A stretch of 64,000 nucleotides of DNA from Candidatus Leptovillus affinis. Lineage in GTDB: Bacteria; Chloroflexota; Anaerolineae; Promineifilales; Promineifilaceae. The notes beneath the pieces are model-generated. The model was not told the origin of the DNA, did not search any database, and saw nothing but the letters and a program-made list of their open reading frames with translations. Location: assembly GCA_016705235.1 (NCBI GenBank), contig JADIYP010000001.1:434001-498000 (forward strand), in the 5' to 3' direction. Every line of letters begins with the position of its first letter. The first letter of the stretch is position 1. Made by a program: the position numbers and the translations under genes. This document shows positions 26,428-35,064 of the stretch, piece after piece.

Positions 26428-26448
26428 ACGGGATTTTATAGATGGGGC

Positions 26449-26484
26449 GCAAACGGCCGTTTTTAAGGCGGAACGGCCGTTTGC
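26449..26484. repeat. hairpin made from two ACGGCCGT copies
   Basis: GCAAACGGCCGTT (26449-26461) is complementary to AACGGCCGTTTGC (26472-26484); CTTTTT follows on the plus strand. It lies between the end of phoU and the liv promoter, but the T-run is on the wrong strand for a phoU terminator. Confidence 0.6.
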
Positions 26485-26495
26485 CTTTTTACCGT

Positions 26496-27203
26496 TTAAC
26501 CGGTGGCATGGCCCTCTAAATCCCCAAAGTCGTCGATGTCATCCAGGTTTTCCACAAACTCGCTGGTGATCATAAAAATAACGCGCTCGGCCATGTTTAA
26601 CGCCCGATCCCCCATCCGCTCCAAATTGTGCCCAATCCACAGCAAAAAGGTTGCCCGGCGAATATATTGGGGATCGCCTTTCATTTGTTCCAAAGCGCCC
26701 AGATAAAGTTGTTGGTAATGCTTGTCCAGCTTATCATCTCGTCTGATAACTTCATAGGCCAGTTCGGCGTTTCGTTCAATGTAAGCGCGCACGCTTTGTT
26801 CCACCATCAGACTGGCACGCTTAGCCATTTTGGGAAGTTTATAGAAGGTGTCTATCTGCTCTTCCTCTTCCAAACGCGCAACCAACTTGGCAATTCCGGC
26901 AGCGTGATCGCCGATGCGCTCTAACTCGACCGCCATATGGATACCGGCGATCACCACGCGCAAGTCAATGGCCATCGGCTGTTGGGTGGCCAGAATGCGC
27001 AGGCTTTCCACCTCTACTTTATAGCGCAGCGCGTTCACCTCCTGGTCGCCGATTATTACTTCTTGGGCCAGATGAATGTCTCGCTGAACCAAAGCTGTCA
27101 CCGAATGATCGATAGCTGTCTCGACCAGACTGCCCAGGCGTAAAATATCTTCTCGCAAATCGTTTAATTCTCGTTCTAATACCGCTCTTTGTTGTAATGT
27201 CAT
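26496..27203 (-). CDS. phoU: phosphate transport system regulatory protein PhoU
   Basis: 235 aa, two three-helix PhoU domains. Each carries the metal-binding E/D-rich helix: 'VELERIGDHAAGIAKL' near residue 93 and NLERMGDRALNMAERV near residue 195. PhoU restrains the Pst phosphate importer and PhoR signalling, but no pst or pho genes lie here. It is the last gene of the plsX-fabF-NERD-MBL series, 9 bp after the MBL gene, so expression follows that operon. Confidence 0.95.
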   Translation of the reverse strand: MTLQQRAVLERELNDLREDILRLGSLVETAIDHSVTALVQRDIHLAQEVIIGDQEVNALRYKVEVESLRILATQQPMAIDLRVVIAGIHMAVELERIGDHAAGIAKLVARLEEEEQIDTFYKLPKMAKRASLMVEQSVRAYIERNAELAYEVIRRDDKLDKHYQQLYLGALEQMKGDPQYIRRATFLLWIGHNLERMGDRALNMAERVIFMITSEFVENLDDIDDFGDLEGHATG

Positions 27204-27212
27204 CGGAGCACC

Positions 27213-27902
27213 TCAACTCTGTCTAAGTTCTAGTAACAACTGCTGCCCATTTTTACCCCCGTTATCTGCGAGCGGCGCGCCATGACCACAGGCAAAGACG
27301 GTCGGTTTTTTTTCTAATAGCTGAATGACGGATTGTCTGGCGGCTTCTTTGTCGGCGGTGATCCGTTTGGGTGTGGACTGGAGACGGCCGTCCCGCGTAT
27401 TCAGTGCATCGCCGGCAAACAAAAGACCCGAAGATGGATGGTACAACGAATGATGATCCCGCGTGTGCCCTGGGGTAGCCAGCACTTCTAAACCGCCCAA
27501 AACCGGCAGCACGTCACCGGCGCGGAAAGTTTGCAGCCTGGCGGCCGACAGTGGCTTATACTTAAAAAAGGCGTCGGAGAGCGTTTGCACGAGCCAGGGA
27601 AGGTGTTTGGGTGAACGGCCGTTTTGTAAATAAACGGCCGATTCCGCGCTGGCAAAAACAACCGCGCCGGTTGCCGCCTGAACCGCCGCCATACTACCGG
27701 CATGGTCTAAATCCGCATGGGTGATCAGGATGCGCTTCAAGTCTGTGGGTTGAAAGCCCAGTTCAGACACGGCCGTCAGCACCAACCCCTCACTCTTGGG
27801 CATTCCGGCGTCAACCAGCGTCAGCCCATCGCTGTCCACACACAAATATAGATTTACCGCCCGCCCTTCCAACCAATAAACGTTAGGCTGAATCTCCTTC
27901 AT
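27213..27902 (-). CDS. metallo-beta-lactamase fold hydrolase
   Basis: 229 aa. The binuclear metal site is complete: ITHADLDHAGSM (HxDxDH), TPGHTRDHHSLY, 'GDALNTRDGRLQS' and CGHGAP. 'LVDAGMPKSEGLVLTAVSEL' precedes the first motif as in glyoxalase II-like members. Substrate unknown. Overlaps the NERD gene by 20 bp, so translation is probably coupled. Confidence 0.88.
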   Translation of the reverse strand: MKEIQPNVYWLEGRAVNLYLCVDSDGLTLVDAGMPKSEGLVLTAVSELGFQPTDLKRILITHADLDHAGSMAAVQAATGAVVFASAESAVYLQNGRSPKHLPWLVQTLSDAFFKYKPLSAARLQTFRAGDVLPVLGGLEVLATPGHTRDHHSLYHPSSGLLFAGDALNTRDGRLQSTPKRITADKEAARQSVIQLLEKKPTVFACGHGAPLADNGGKNGQQLLLELRQS

Positions 27903-28617
27903 AAAGTACCTCAGTCAGATGCACCGCTTTCTCATCAAACGCCCGCCGAAGCGCCGCATACACATCTGCGGGCAGCAGCTCCCGCTTTTGCTGGCGCAAA
28001 AAGCCCTTTACCTTGGTGTAATGCATGGCCGGAATCCGCGATTCCTTCAGGTCCAACTCCGTTGCCCCTTTGGTCGTAAAAACAATCAACGCGCCAATGG
28101 GCACTTCGTCCACTTCCGGCGCGTTTTTGCGGATGAAATTGGCCAACGCCTCAACCATTCTTTCCACTTCTCGCGTCGGATTGCCAATAGGTTCCTGGCC
28201 CAAAAGCCGCCGAAACGCCCCGCCTTTCTGCTGCCAGTTATCGCCCACCACGCTAATTTTGCCGGTGTTCGGTTTCGGGTTTAACACAATAATACCATGA
28301 GGCGTCAGCAGGGTGTGAGGGGCAGGGAGTAGAAAGTGGTAGATACGGCCGTCTTTAGACACCTTCCGCACCGCCTCATCCAACACCTGGTCGGGTCGGG
28401 GATTACGCACATAGCGCTGGGTCAGATAAATCCCCACCTGCGACGAAATCCAGCCCACAAACAGCGCCCCCAACTGAAACAAAAACACCCGCTGGAAATT
28501 TTGCCCCACAAACGCCAGCGCCAACCCAATCAATAAAATCGCCATGCCGCCATAACTGGTAATCTTGGCCAGCAAATTTAACCGTGCAATTCGTTTCTCA
28601 TCACGCAAAATAATCAT
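27883..28617 (-). CDS. NERD domain membrane protein
   Basis: 244 aa. Two transmembrane helices near the N-terminus (about 20-65), then a soluble region resembling the nuclease-related domain: QVLDEAVRKVSKDGRIYHFL, TPHGIIVLNPKPNTGKISVV and 'IGALIVFTTKGATELDLKES'. NERD belongs to the restriction-endonuclease-like superfamily, but whether this one cleaves nucleic acid is unknown. Starts 6 bp after fabF and overlaps the MBL gene. The position inside a lipid-synthesis operon is unexplained. Confidence 0.8.
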   Translation of the reverse strand: MIILRDEKRIARLNLLAKITSYGGMAILLIGLALAFVGQNFQRVFLFQLGALFVGWISSQVGIYLTQRYVRNPRPDQVLDEAVRKVSKDGRIYHFLLPAPHTLLTPHGIIVLNPKPNTGKISVVGDNWQQKGGAFRRLLGQEPIGNPTREVERMVEALANFIRKNAPEVDEVPIGALIVFTTKGATELDLKESRIPAMHYTKVKGFLRQQKRELLPADVYAALRRAFDEKAVHLTEVLYEGDSA

Positions 28618-28623
28618 AGGTCG

Positions 28624-29931
28624 TTACAATTTTGGCTCCATAACCATACCATTCCCATTCACGGCATTGGCAAATTGGCCCAGAACCAGGCAGGCGTTTT
28701 GCCCGCCCAGGCCAAAAGAATTAGACAACACATACCGCACATCCCCCGGGCGCGGCGCATTGGGCACATAATCCAGATCACACTCCGGGTCGGGCGTTTC
28801 ATAATTCCAGGTTGGCGGAATCAGGCCCTGCGTCATCGTGTAAATGGAAAATATCGCTTCAATCGCCCCGGTGCCGCCCATCGCGTGCCCCATCATCGAT
28901 TTATTGCTGCTCACCGGAATTTCGTAAGCCGGTTCGCCAAATAAACGCTTAATCGCCAGCGTTTCCGTCAGATCATTCATCGGCGTGCCGGTGCCGTGGG
29001 CGTTGATGTATCCAATATCACTCGGTTGCAACGCGGCGTCTTCGATGGCCCAGCGCATTGCCCGCACTGCGCCGGCCGCATCCGGGTCTTGCGCCGCCAC
29101 ATGGAATGCATCGGAAGAAGAAGCGTGACCTAACAGTTCCGCATAAATCTTGGCCTTGCGCGCCAATGCATGGTCCAGCCGCTCCAAAATCAACACGCCA
29201 GACCCCTCGCTGAGGACAAACCCTTCCCGGTTTTTGTCGAAGGGCTTGCTGGCTTTCTCCGGCGCATCGTTAAAGCTGGTGGCCATCGCCCGCATCGCCG
29301 CAAACCCGGCCACGGCCGATTCATGAATCAACCCTTCGACACCGCCGGCAATCACCATATCGGCCGACCCGCGCCGGATAAATTCTGCCGCCTCACCGAT
29401 GGCCTGCGTGCCGGTGGCGCAAGCGGCATTCACCGTGCTGATGGGTCCCATGGCCTGAGCCAACAAACTGACGTGGTGGCTGGGCATGTTGGGCAAAAAA
29501 GAGGTCATGGCAAAGGGGCTGACACGGCTGAAACCTTTGGTGCGCAGCACCGTCGTTTCGCGGTCGCCCACTTCGAAGCCGCCTACGCCGGTGCCAATTA
29601 ATGTGCCGGTCCGTTCCTGGTTGGGCAGACCGTGCGCCAGGTTGGCGTCTTCCAGGGCCATGGTCGCGGCGGCCACAGCCAACTGCGAGGCGCGCGACAT
29701 CCGCCGCGCTTCCTTAAAATTAACATATTTGCCGGGATCGAATCCTTTTACTTCGCCAGCAATTTGCACCGGCAGGTGGCTGGCGTCGAATTGGGTGATG
29801 GGGCCAACGCCGGAACGGCCGTGAATCAGATTGTCCCAACTTTCATCAACCGACAGACCCAATGGGCCGATCATGCCAATTCCGGTCACAACCACTCGAG
29901 GCCGCCCACGGGCATCAAGAAAATTCGTCAT
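28624..29931 (-). CDS. fabF: beta-ketoacyl-ACP synthase II
   Basis: Elongating condensing enzyme of fatty-acid synthesis. 435 aa. Catalytic Cys171 in NAACATGTQAIGE and the two histidines in NAHGTGTPMND and MMGHAMGGTGAIEAI are present; 'VVVTGIGMIGPLGLSVDESW' opens the fold. AAGGAAGTATT precedes the ATG. plsX lies upstream on the same strand, separated by about 215 bp of repeats; NERD follows within 6 bp. Confidence 0.96.
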   Translation of the reverse strand: MTNFLDARGRPRVVVTGIGMIGPLGLSVDESWDNLIHGRSGVGPITQFDASHLPVQIAGEVKGFDPGKYVNFKEARRMSRASQLAVAAATMALEDANLAHGLPNQERTGTLIGTGVGGFEVGDRETTVLRTKGFSRVSPFAMTSFLPNMPSHHVSLLAQAMGPISTVNAACATGTQAIGEAAEFIRRGSADMVIAGGVEGLIHESAVAGFAAMRAMATSFNDAPEKASKPFDKNREGFVLSEGSGVLILERLDHALARKAKIYAELLGHASSSDAFHVAAQDPDAAGAVRAMRWAIEDAALQPSDIGYINAHGTGTPMNDLTETLAIKRLFGEPAYEIPVSSNKSMMGHAMGGTGAIEAIFSIYTMTQGLIPPTWNYETPDPECDLDYVPNAPRPGDVRYVLSNSFGLGGQNACLVLGQFANAVNGNGMVMEPKL

Positions 29932-29949
29932 AATACTTCCTTAAAAAAT

Positions 29950-30012
29950 TAGCATCTGTTCAGGTTTCTCTGGCAACACCCTAAGGGTTTGATGCCCAAA
30001 TAACCCAAATTC
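29950..30012 (-). repeat. truncated copy of repeat family B
   Basis: On the minus strand TTGGGTTATTTGGGCATCAA, then ACCCTTAGGG and GTTGCCAGAGAAACCTGAAC, matching the second half of the tandem units at 41772. One arm is lost, and family A copy 2 begins at the break. Confidence 0.7.
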
Positions 30013-30125
30013 GGTTCTTCAGGAACTCAGGGGGTTGACAGCCCCCGATGCGTGATACGTGATGCGTGACCAGAGATGTTTCACGTATCACGTATCAGAC
30101 CAAACCCCATGAAATCCCAAAGGCC
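30013..30125 (+). repeat. interspersed palindromic repeat family A, copy 2
   Basis: Same ends as the copy at 16678. Its central hairpin arms read GATGCGTGATACGTGATGCG and complement, longer than in copy 1. It splits the plsX-fabF intergenic region and directly abuts the family B fragment. Confidence 0.88.
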
Positions 30126-30147
30126 TGGGTCTGTATGGTCACAAAAA

Positions 30148-31155
30148 TTATTCAGCAAGTTTAGAGTTGGCTACTCCGGTGGTAATTGCCAGAACAATGT
30201 TGTGGGCCACCATTCGTCGGGCCTGCCCGACGGCTTGTTTGATGGCATAGGCATTGGAACGGCCGTGTCCAATAATCACCACGCCATTGACGCCCAGCAG
30301 CGGCGCGCCGCCCACTTCATGAGGATCTAACAGCCGCCGCACCCGCCCGAACGCCGATTTGGCCAGCAGGCCACCAACGGCCGTGAACGGGTTAGCCATC
30401 AGTTCATCGCGAATTAAATCCGACATGTAGCTGGCAATGGCTTCGGCCGTTTTCATCATGATGTTGCCCGTAAAACCATCCGTCAGGGCCACATCGGCCG
30501 CGCCGCGCATAAACTCTTTCGGCTCGATGTTGCCGATAAAGTTCAGGCCGCTGGCTTGCAGCAAGGGCAGGGCTTCTTTGATCAGCATGTTGCCCTTGCC
30601 TTCTTCTTCGCCATTGGACACCAGGGCGACGCGGGGGTTGCGAATGCCTACGACGTGTTCCATATACAGGCTGCCCATCAGACCAAATTGGGGCATATAT
30701 TCCGGGCGGCAGTCGGCATTGGCGCCATTGTCTACCAGGAACGGCCGTTCCCTCGTCGGAAACATCACCCCCAAAGCCGGCCGCTTTACACCTGGAATTC
30801 GACCTAAACCGACCTGGCGCAGCATGGCAATGCCCAACACCGCCCCCGTGTTGCCGGCCGAAACAAATGCGTCGGCTTCGCCCAATTTCACCAGGCGTAA
30901 CCCGACATGCATCGAAGAATCTGGCTTGCTTTTTACCACCACGGATGGTTTGTCGGTCATGTTGACGGCCTGAGCGGCATGCCTGACTTCCAAGGACAAA
31001 TTAGTAACGTCCTGCCCGGCCAGTTCCGCCTCGATACGCGCCTGATCGCCAACCAAAATGATCGTGTCCCCAAATTCTCGGGCCGCCATCACCGCGCCGG
31101 CTACGTCCGGACCCGGATGACCATCGCTGCCCATGGCATCCACTACAATTCGCAT
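30148..31155 (-). CDS. plsX: phosphate acyltransferase PlsX
   Basis: Makes acyl-phosphate from acyl-ACP, feeding PlsY (13460). 335 aa. Opening MRIVVDAMGSDGHPGPDVAG and 'AFVSAGNTGAVLGIAMLRQV' near residue 100 are diagnostic, as is ALTDGFTGNIMMKTAEAIA near 230. First gene of the plsX-fabF-NERD-MBL-phoU series. ATG at 31155 is preceded by AAGGATTGT, an acceptable ribosome site. Confidence 0.96.
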   Translation of the reverse strand: MRIVVDAMGSDGHPGPDVAGAVMAAREFGDTIILVGDQARIEAELAGQDVTNLSLEVRHAAQAVNMTDKPSVVVKSKPDSSMHVGLRLVKLGEADAFVSAGNTGAVLGIAMLRQVGLGRIPGVKRPALGVMFPTRERPFLVDNGANADCRPEYMPQFGLMGSLYMEHVVGIRNPRVALVSNGEEEGKGNMLIKEALPLLQASGLNFIGNIEPKEFMRGAADVALTDGFTGNIMMKTAEAIASYMSDLIRDELMANPFTAVGGLLAKSAFGRVRRLLDPHEVGGAPLLGVNGVVIIGHGRSNAYAIKQAVGQARRMVAHNIVLAITTGVANSKLAE

Positions 31156-31307
31156 ACAATCCTTGTCCTGTCCAGGCTAAAAAATAGTTTGTGGATTCTA
31201 TCGGTGGGCTACTTTTAAGTCAAACCGCCTGAAATTGGTTCAGGAATTCTCAATTTAGATCAGGCATTCGTGCGAACAAGGTAATTTCTTTGCAATTTAC
31301 GCTGAAC

Positions 31308-31431
31308 TGTCATGCTGAGCGGAGTCTTCGGCCCTGAGCAACGTCGAACGGGGAAGCATCCCGCTCCACCAGAAGAAGGAGATGCTTCGGAGGATGCTTC
31401 GGCGGCCTCAGCACAGGCTCTCAGCATGACA
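31308..31431. repeat. interspersed repeat with 12-bp terminal inverted repeats (family D, copy 1)
   Basis: TGTCATGCTGAG at 31308 and its exact complement at 31420-31431 bound a segment containing GAAGCATCC-type units. A related copy is at 54732-54847. No ORF of note; the rest of 31156-31507 holds nothing else recognised. Confidence 0.75.
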
Positions 31432-31507
31432 CATTTCTGGTTAAATTGAGAATTGCTGAAATTGGTTCTCTTCTTGCCAATTGCCAGACTGATTCTATTT
31501 TTGATTC

Positions 31508-31554
31508 TTGACAAATCGTTGGAAAGATTTATCATATAGACAATCTTCGATATG
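31508..31554 (+). promoter_or_regulatory. arsR promoter -35 and overlapping ArsR-type operator
   Basis: TTGACA at 31508-31513; the -10 is weak (ATCATA or TCATAT after 17-18 bp). CATATAGA (31533-31540) and TCGATATG (31547-31554) form an 8-bp inverted repeat with one mismatch, lying over the -10 and the start site as expected for autorepression. A sister box lies before arsM. Confidence 0.55.
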
Positions 31555-31564
31555 TAAAGGTTAT

Positions 31565-31885
31565 ATGGATCCTGTTACCTTCGCCAAAGCTATTGCCGAT
31601 GATACCCGGCAAAAAATTATGAGCCTGCTCTGCTGCCGTTGGCTTTGTGTAACCGATGTCGTGGAACAAATCGGCGATGTCAGCCAGCCGACTGTCTCGC
31701 ATCATCTGAGTGTGCTGCGAGAGGCTGAATTGGTTTTTACCCGGCGCGAGGGAAAGCAGGTGTACTACACGCTGAATCAGGATGCCGTGGCGGTATGCTG
31801 CGGCGCGCTGCTCTACAAATTTGCGCCGGAAAAAATGGAAGGCAGCACCATCATCAGCCTGCATGACGTTGCCGTTAACTCGTAA
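31565..31885 (+). CDS. arsR: ArsR/SmtB family metalloregulator
   Basis: 106 aa winged-helix repressor, from ATG 31565 (MDPVTFAKAIADDTRQKIM). The recognition region is DVSQPTVSHHLSVLREAELV followed by the wing 'TRREGKQVYYTLN'. Cysteines sit at LLCCRWLCV (near residue 22-27, where arsenic-sensing ArsR has its ligands) and at AVCCGALL near residue 80. The next gene is arsM, so it most likely senses As(III) and represses both. The upstream box and the arsM box fit this. Confidence 0.9.
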   Translation: MDPVTFAKAIADDTRQKIMSLLCCRWLCVTDVVEQIGDVSQPTVSHHLSVLREAELVFTRREGKQVYYTLNQDAVAVCCGALLYKFAPEKMEGSTIISLHDVAVNS

Positions 31886-31900
31886 TTTTTTGTACCTATA

Positions 31901-31980
31901 AAGACCCCAAGGGTTTGCGCCTGAGAATTTGGATTAGTTGGGTATTAAACCCTTGGGGTCTTGGTGGAGAAACCTGAACA
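31901..31980 (+). repeat. repeat family B, single copy between arsR and arsM
   Basis: AGACCCCAAGGGTTT ... AAACCCTTGGGGTCT arms (15 bp) around a ~30-nt centre, then GGAGAAACCTGAAC. About 80 bp, matching the tandem units at 41772. Confidence 0.85.
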
Positions 31981-32002
31981 ACTACATTTTTTTACTCAAA
32001 TA

Positions 32003-32022
32003 CATAGATACTTGTCGATATG
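32003..32022 (+). promoter_or_regulatory. second ArsR-type box, before arsM
   Basis: CATAGATA, 4 bp, TCGATATG. The right half is identical to the box before arsR and it lies 10 bp before the arsM ATG. Inferred operator. Confidence 0.45.
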
Positions 32023-32031
32023 AGGTGTGAA

Positions 32032-32841
32032 ATGAACGAATTAACCCCTGAGAAAATTCACGAAGAAGTAAAGGCGCGATACGGCCGTATCGCCGACGAA
32101 TTCAAATTAGACATTGCCGCTTCTTGCTGCAATGACACCGATGCGTGCTGCTCTGATGACGGCCGTGCCGACGATCTGTTCAGCAATTTGTACCAATCGG
32201 ACACCAGTTGGCTGCCAACAGACGTGACCGGCCTCTCGCTAGGCTGCGGCGACCCCATTGCCCTGGCCGCCCTGGAGCCGGGTCAAACCGTTTTGGACCT
32301 GGGTTCTGGCGGGGGCATCGACTGCTTTATGGCAGCGCGGCAGGTTGGGCCAAACGGCCGTGTCATTGGCGTAGACATGACCGATGCCATGCTCGAAAAG
32401 GCCAACCGCAACAAAGCCATCGTGGGTTTAGACAATGTGGAATTTCGCAAAGGACAAATCGAGGCGCTGCCGGTGGCCGACAACAGCGTGGATGTGATCA
32501 TTTCGAACTGTGTAATCAACCTGGCGCCAGACAAAACGGCCGTTTTCCGCGAAGCCTTCCGCGTTCTCAAACCAGGCGGGCGGCTGGCAGTTTCCGATGT
32601 GGTTACTTTGGGGCAGTTTAGCCCGGAACAGCGCGCCGACATGGCGGCCTGGACAGGCTGCATTACCGGCGCGGAAGATGTGGCCGACTATGTGGCGGCG
32701 ATGCATGGGGTTGGCTTTACGGCCGTTTCCGTGCGTGACAAAGCCCACCCGGACACAGAATTGGCCGCTTCGCCGCGTATGACAGGAAACGCGCAGGTAC
32801 TCAGCGGCCGGATAACGGCCGTCAAACCAATCCGGCCATAA
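32032..32841 (+). CDS. arsM: arsenite S-adenosylmethionine methyltransferase
   Basis: 269 aa from ATG 32032 with GAGGTG before it. Methylates As(III) using SAM. Motif I is VLDLGSGGGIDCFMAARQVG, motif II GVDMTDAMLEKANRN. The cysteines that bind arsenic in ArsM are present in SLGCGDP, ISNCVINLAPDK and AAWTGCITGA. An extra Cys-rich N-terminal patch (AASCCNDTDACC, near residue 26) resembles arsenic-binding tails of some ArsM. Controlled, by inference, by the adjacent ArsR. Six ACGGCCGT copies fall in this one gene. Confidence 0.94.
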   Translation: MNELTPEKIHEEVKARYGRIADEFKLDIAASCCNDTDACCSDDGRADDLFSNLYQSDTSWLPTDVTGLSLGCGDPIALAALEPGQTVLDLGSGGGIDCFMAARQVGPNGRVIGVDMTDAMLEKANRNKAIVGLDNVEFRKGQIEALPVADNSVDVIISNCVINLAPDKTAVFREAFRVLKPGGRLAVSDVVTLGQFSPEQRADMAAWTGCITGAEDVADYVAAMHGVGFTAVSVRDKAHPDTELAASPRMTGNAQVLSGRITAVKPIRP

Positions 32842-32849
32842 AACAAAAA

Positions 32850-32876
32850 CGGCGAGGGTAGCCAGTACCCTCGCCG
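32850..32876. terminator. hairpin terminator between convergent arsM and ssb
   Basis: CGGCGAGGGTA and TACCCTCGCCG (11-bp perfect stem), loop GCCAG. No long T-run on either side, so efficiency is uncertain. Confidence 0.6.
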
Positions 32877-32912
32877 CTCTTCTCATGCAATTACAATTTC
32901 TGTTGGTAATGT

Positions 32913-33338
32913 TTAGAACGGAATATCGTCTTCCTCGTGCGCCGGCGAACCGCTGTATTCCTCGCCGCCGCCGCTTACGCCGCCATCGTCGCCACGGCCG
33001 CTTAAGAAGCGAACAGTATCAGCCACCACTTCGAAATTTGCGCCGATCGTGCCATCCTGACGGGTCCACAGACGGGGACCGCCGGTGTTCGGATCCGGCT
33101 TAATGCGCCCTTCTACCAAAACCTTGCTGCCTTTAGTAAGGTATTGGTTGGCTGTTTCCGCCTGTCGCCGCCACACTTCGATGCGGAACCAGGTAGTTTC
33201 ATCTCGCTGCTGCCCATCTTGCCCGGTCCAACGCCGTGAAGACGCAATGCTGAAATTGGTAACGGCCGTGCCATCTGGCATGTACCGCATCTCGGGATCG
33301 CGACCCAAATTGCCGACAATGATGATCTTCTGATACAT
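32913..33338 (-). CDS. ssb: single-stranded DNA-binding protein
   Basis: 141 aa from ATG 33338 (MYQKIIIVGNLGRDPEMRYM), with AAGGAGAG before it; upstream codons are leader. OB-fold to about residue 110 (TNFSIASSRRW, 'TTWFRIEVWRRQAETANQYL', KGSKVLVEGRI), a Gly-rich linker, and the acidic tip EEDDIPF that recruits repair and replication proteins. The tip is normal, so the protein is complete. Single gene with its own promoter. Confidence 0.96.
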   Translation of the reverse strand: MYQKIIIVGNLGRDPEMRYMPDGTAVTNFSIASSRRWTGQDGQQRDETTWFRIEVWRRQAETANQYLTKGSKVLVEGRIKPDPNTGGPRLWTRQDGTIGANFEVVADTVRFLSGRGDDGGVSGGGEEYSGSPAHEEDDIPF

Positions 33339-33476
33339 GAAATTCTCTCCTTTTTGCATGCAAAGCTGTTCATTGAAAGGCGCCAAAACGCTAGAAAATG
33401 ATAACACGTTTAGCACCCACTTCACAACCAACTCGTTCAACTCAACCGGTTAAGGTAAGGTTGCCCTACTTATTTA

Positions 33477-33505
33477 ATTGTAGCACACAAGTTCTATTTT
33501 GACAA
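33477..33505 (-). promoter_or_regulatory. sigma70-type promoter of ssb
   Basis: Minus strand TTGTCA (33505-33500), 17 bp, TACAAT (33482-33477). Expected leader about 130 nt. Confidence 0.65.
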
Positions 33506-33534
33506 TTTCTGACACACCAATTTCCAGAGAAAAA

Positions 33535-33567
33535 ACAGAGCGCCGGTCAGGTCAACCGGCGCTCTGT
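33535..33567 (-). terminator. intrinsic terminator of the first Glu dehydrogenase gene
   Basis: 13-bp perfect stem ACAGAGCGCCGGT / ACCGGCGCTCTGT; on the minus strand it is followed by a run of six T. It lies 46 bp beyond the stop at 33613. Confidence 0.88.
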
Positions 33568-33612
33568 TCGCAAATCGAACACACGCTCGAAACTTGGTTT
33601 TAGAAGGCGTAA

Positions 33613-34863
33613 TTAAACCCAACCGCGCAGCCGCACAGCTTCGGCCACCCGGTTTACGGCTACCAGGTAAGCCGCCACGCGGTTGTCCACTTTTTTGGCC
33701 TGGGCCATGTCGTGTACGGCCAGGAAGGCAGTGGTGATTTTCTTGTCCAGGCGATCGTTTACCATGGGTTCATCCCAATAAAATTGATAGGCATTCTGGA
33801 CCATCTCAAAATAAGACACGATAACGCCGCCAGCATTGCACAAAAAGTCGGGGATAATGTAAATCCCTTTGTCGTTTAAAATGTTGTCGGCTTCGGGGGT
33901 TGTGGGGCCATTGGCCAATTCAGCCACAATTTTGGCTTTGATCTGATCGGCATTCTGCCCGGTAAGCTGGTTTTCGATGGCCGCCGGGATCAAAATGTCT
34001 ACCTCTAACTCTAACAACTCTTTGTTGTTGATGTTGTCTGTGCCGGGGCAGCCAATGACTTTACCTGTTTGCTGTAGATGTTTAACCACGTCATTTGGGT
34101 TGAGACCGCTGGCGCTGTAAATGCCGCCATATTCATCACTCACCGCCACAACTTTCATGCCGAATAAGTCGTGGGCCAGGCGATGGGCAAAGCCGCCCAC
34201 ATTGCCATAGCCTTGAATGGCGCAGGTTGCGCCTTCCAGGGTCATGCCGCGCAGTTTGGCTGCTTCGCGGATGGTAAACATGCCGCCCATGGCCGTTGCC
34301 GGCCCGCGTCCGGCCGAGCCGCCGAGCTGTAAGGGTTTGCCGGTAATAGCGCCGGGTTCATGATGTCCGGTAAGGACTTCGTATTCGTCCAACATCCAGG
34401 CCATGATTTGGGGGTTGGTGTACACGTCTGGCGCGGGGGAATCTTTGGTCAGGCCAACGTAGCGGGAAATGGCGCGCATAAAACCGCGGCTGAGCCGTTC
34501 CAGTTCGTCGGGCTGCATTTCGCGGGGGTTGCAGATGACGCCGCCTTTGCCGCCGCCAAGGGGGATGTCGGACACGGCCGTTTTCCAGGTCATCCACGCC
34601 GCCAAAGCACGGACGGTATCGATTGTCTCTTTGGGGTGGAACCGAATGCCACCCTTCGCCGGACCACGCGCATCATTGTACTGCACGCGGAAACCCTGAA
34701 AGATTTCCGTATGCCCGTCATTCATCTTCACCGGAATGGTGAAATGGAATTCACGCATGGGTTGGCGTAAAAACGCGTGCATGTCGGGGTCTAATTGTAA
34801 AACAGCCGCAGCCTCATCTAATTGGGCCTGGGCAATCGCGAACGGATTCAAATTCTCTGTCAT
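33613..34863 (-). CDS. gdhA: glutamate dehydrogenase (Glu/Leu/Phe/Val family), paralogue 1
   Basis: 416 aa from ATG 34863 (MTENLNPFAIAQAQLDEAA), the same start as the paralogue; AGGAG lies 13 nt upstream. Reversible deamination of glutamate to 2-oxoglutarate. Substrate-binding lysines lie in GPAKGGIRFHP and PLGGGKGGVICNP; the NAD(P) fold is 'CAIQGYGNVGGFAHRLA', near residue 215. The C-terminus FLCNAGGVIVSYFEMVQNAYQ (split here as one family motif region) is typical. Cofactor preference not assigned. A second copy lies immediately upstream on the same strand. Confidence 0.94.
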   Translation of the reverse strand: MTENLNPFAIAQAQLDEAAAVLQLDPDMHAFLRQPMREFHFTIPVKMNDGHTEIFQGFRVQYNDARGPAKGGIRFHPKETIDTVRALAAWMTWKTAVSDIPLGGGKGGVICNPREMQPDELERLSRGFMRAISRYVGLTKDSPAPDVYTNPQIMAWMLDEYEVLTGHHEPGAITGKPLQLGGSAGRGPATAMGGMFTIREAAKLRGMTLEGATCAIQGYGNVGGFAHRLAHDLFGMKVVAVSDEYGGIYSASGLNPNDVVKHLQQTGKVIGCPGTDNINNKELLELEVDILIPAAIENQLTGQNADQIKAKIVAELANGPTTPEADNILNDKGIYIIPDFLCNAGGVIVSYFEMVQNAYQFYWDEPMVNDRLDKKITTAFLAVHDMAQAKKVDNRVAAYLVAVNRVAEAVRLRGWV

Positions 34864-35034
34864 GGGAATGTACAAACTCCTGGTGGGAAAATTTTGTGGA
34901 TCTTAGCTTGCACTATCAACGAACAAGACAACCTCGACCCGTGGCGGTCGAGAACACCTCCAAGTGTCGGCAATATTGGAAAATCTGTCAAGTGAAAGGT
35001 ATCTATGACATCAATGATTCCGGGGGTGTCATGT

Positions 35035-35064
35035 GTCATATGGCTGGCACGAATTCCATATGAC
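35035..35064. promoter_or_regulatory. inverted repeat upstream of gdh paralogue 1, possible operator
   Basis: GTCATATGG, 12 bp, CCATATGAC: perfect 9-bp arms, about 170 bp before the start at 34863, inside a 380-bp gap without credible ORFs. A regulator site is inferred only from symmetry. Confidence 0.4.

Noticed and set aside
26449..26484. Standard phoU terminator
   Set aside because: The hairpin is symmetrical but its T-run lies on the opposite strand from phoU.
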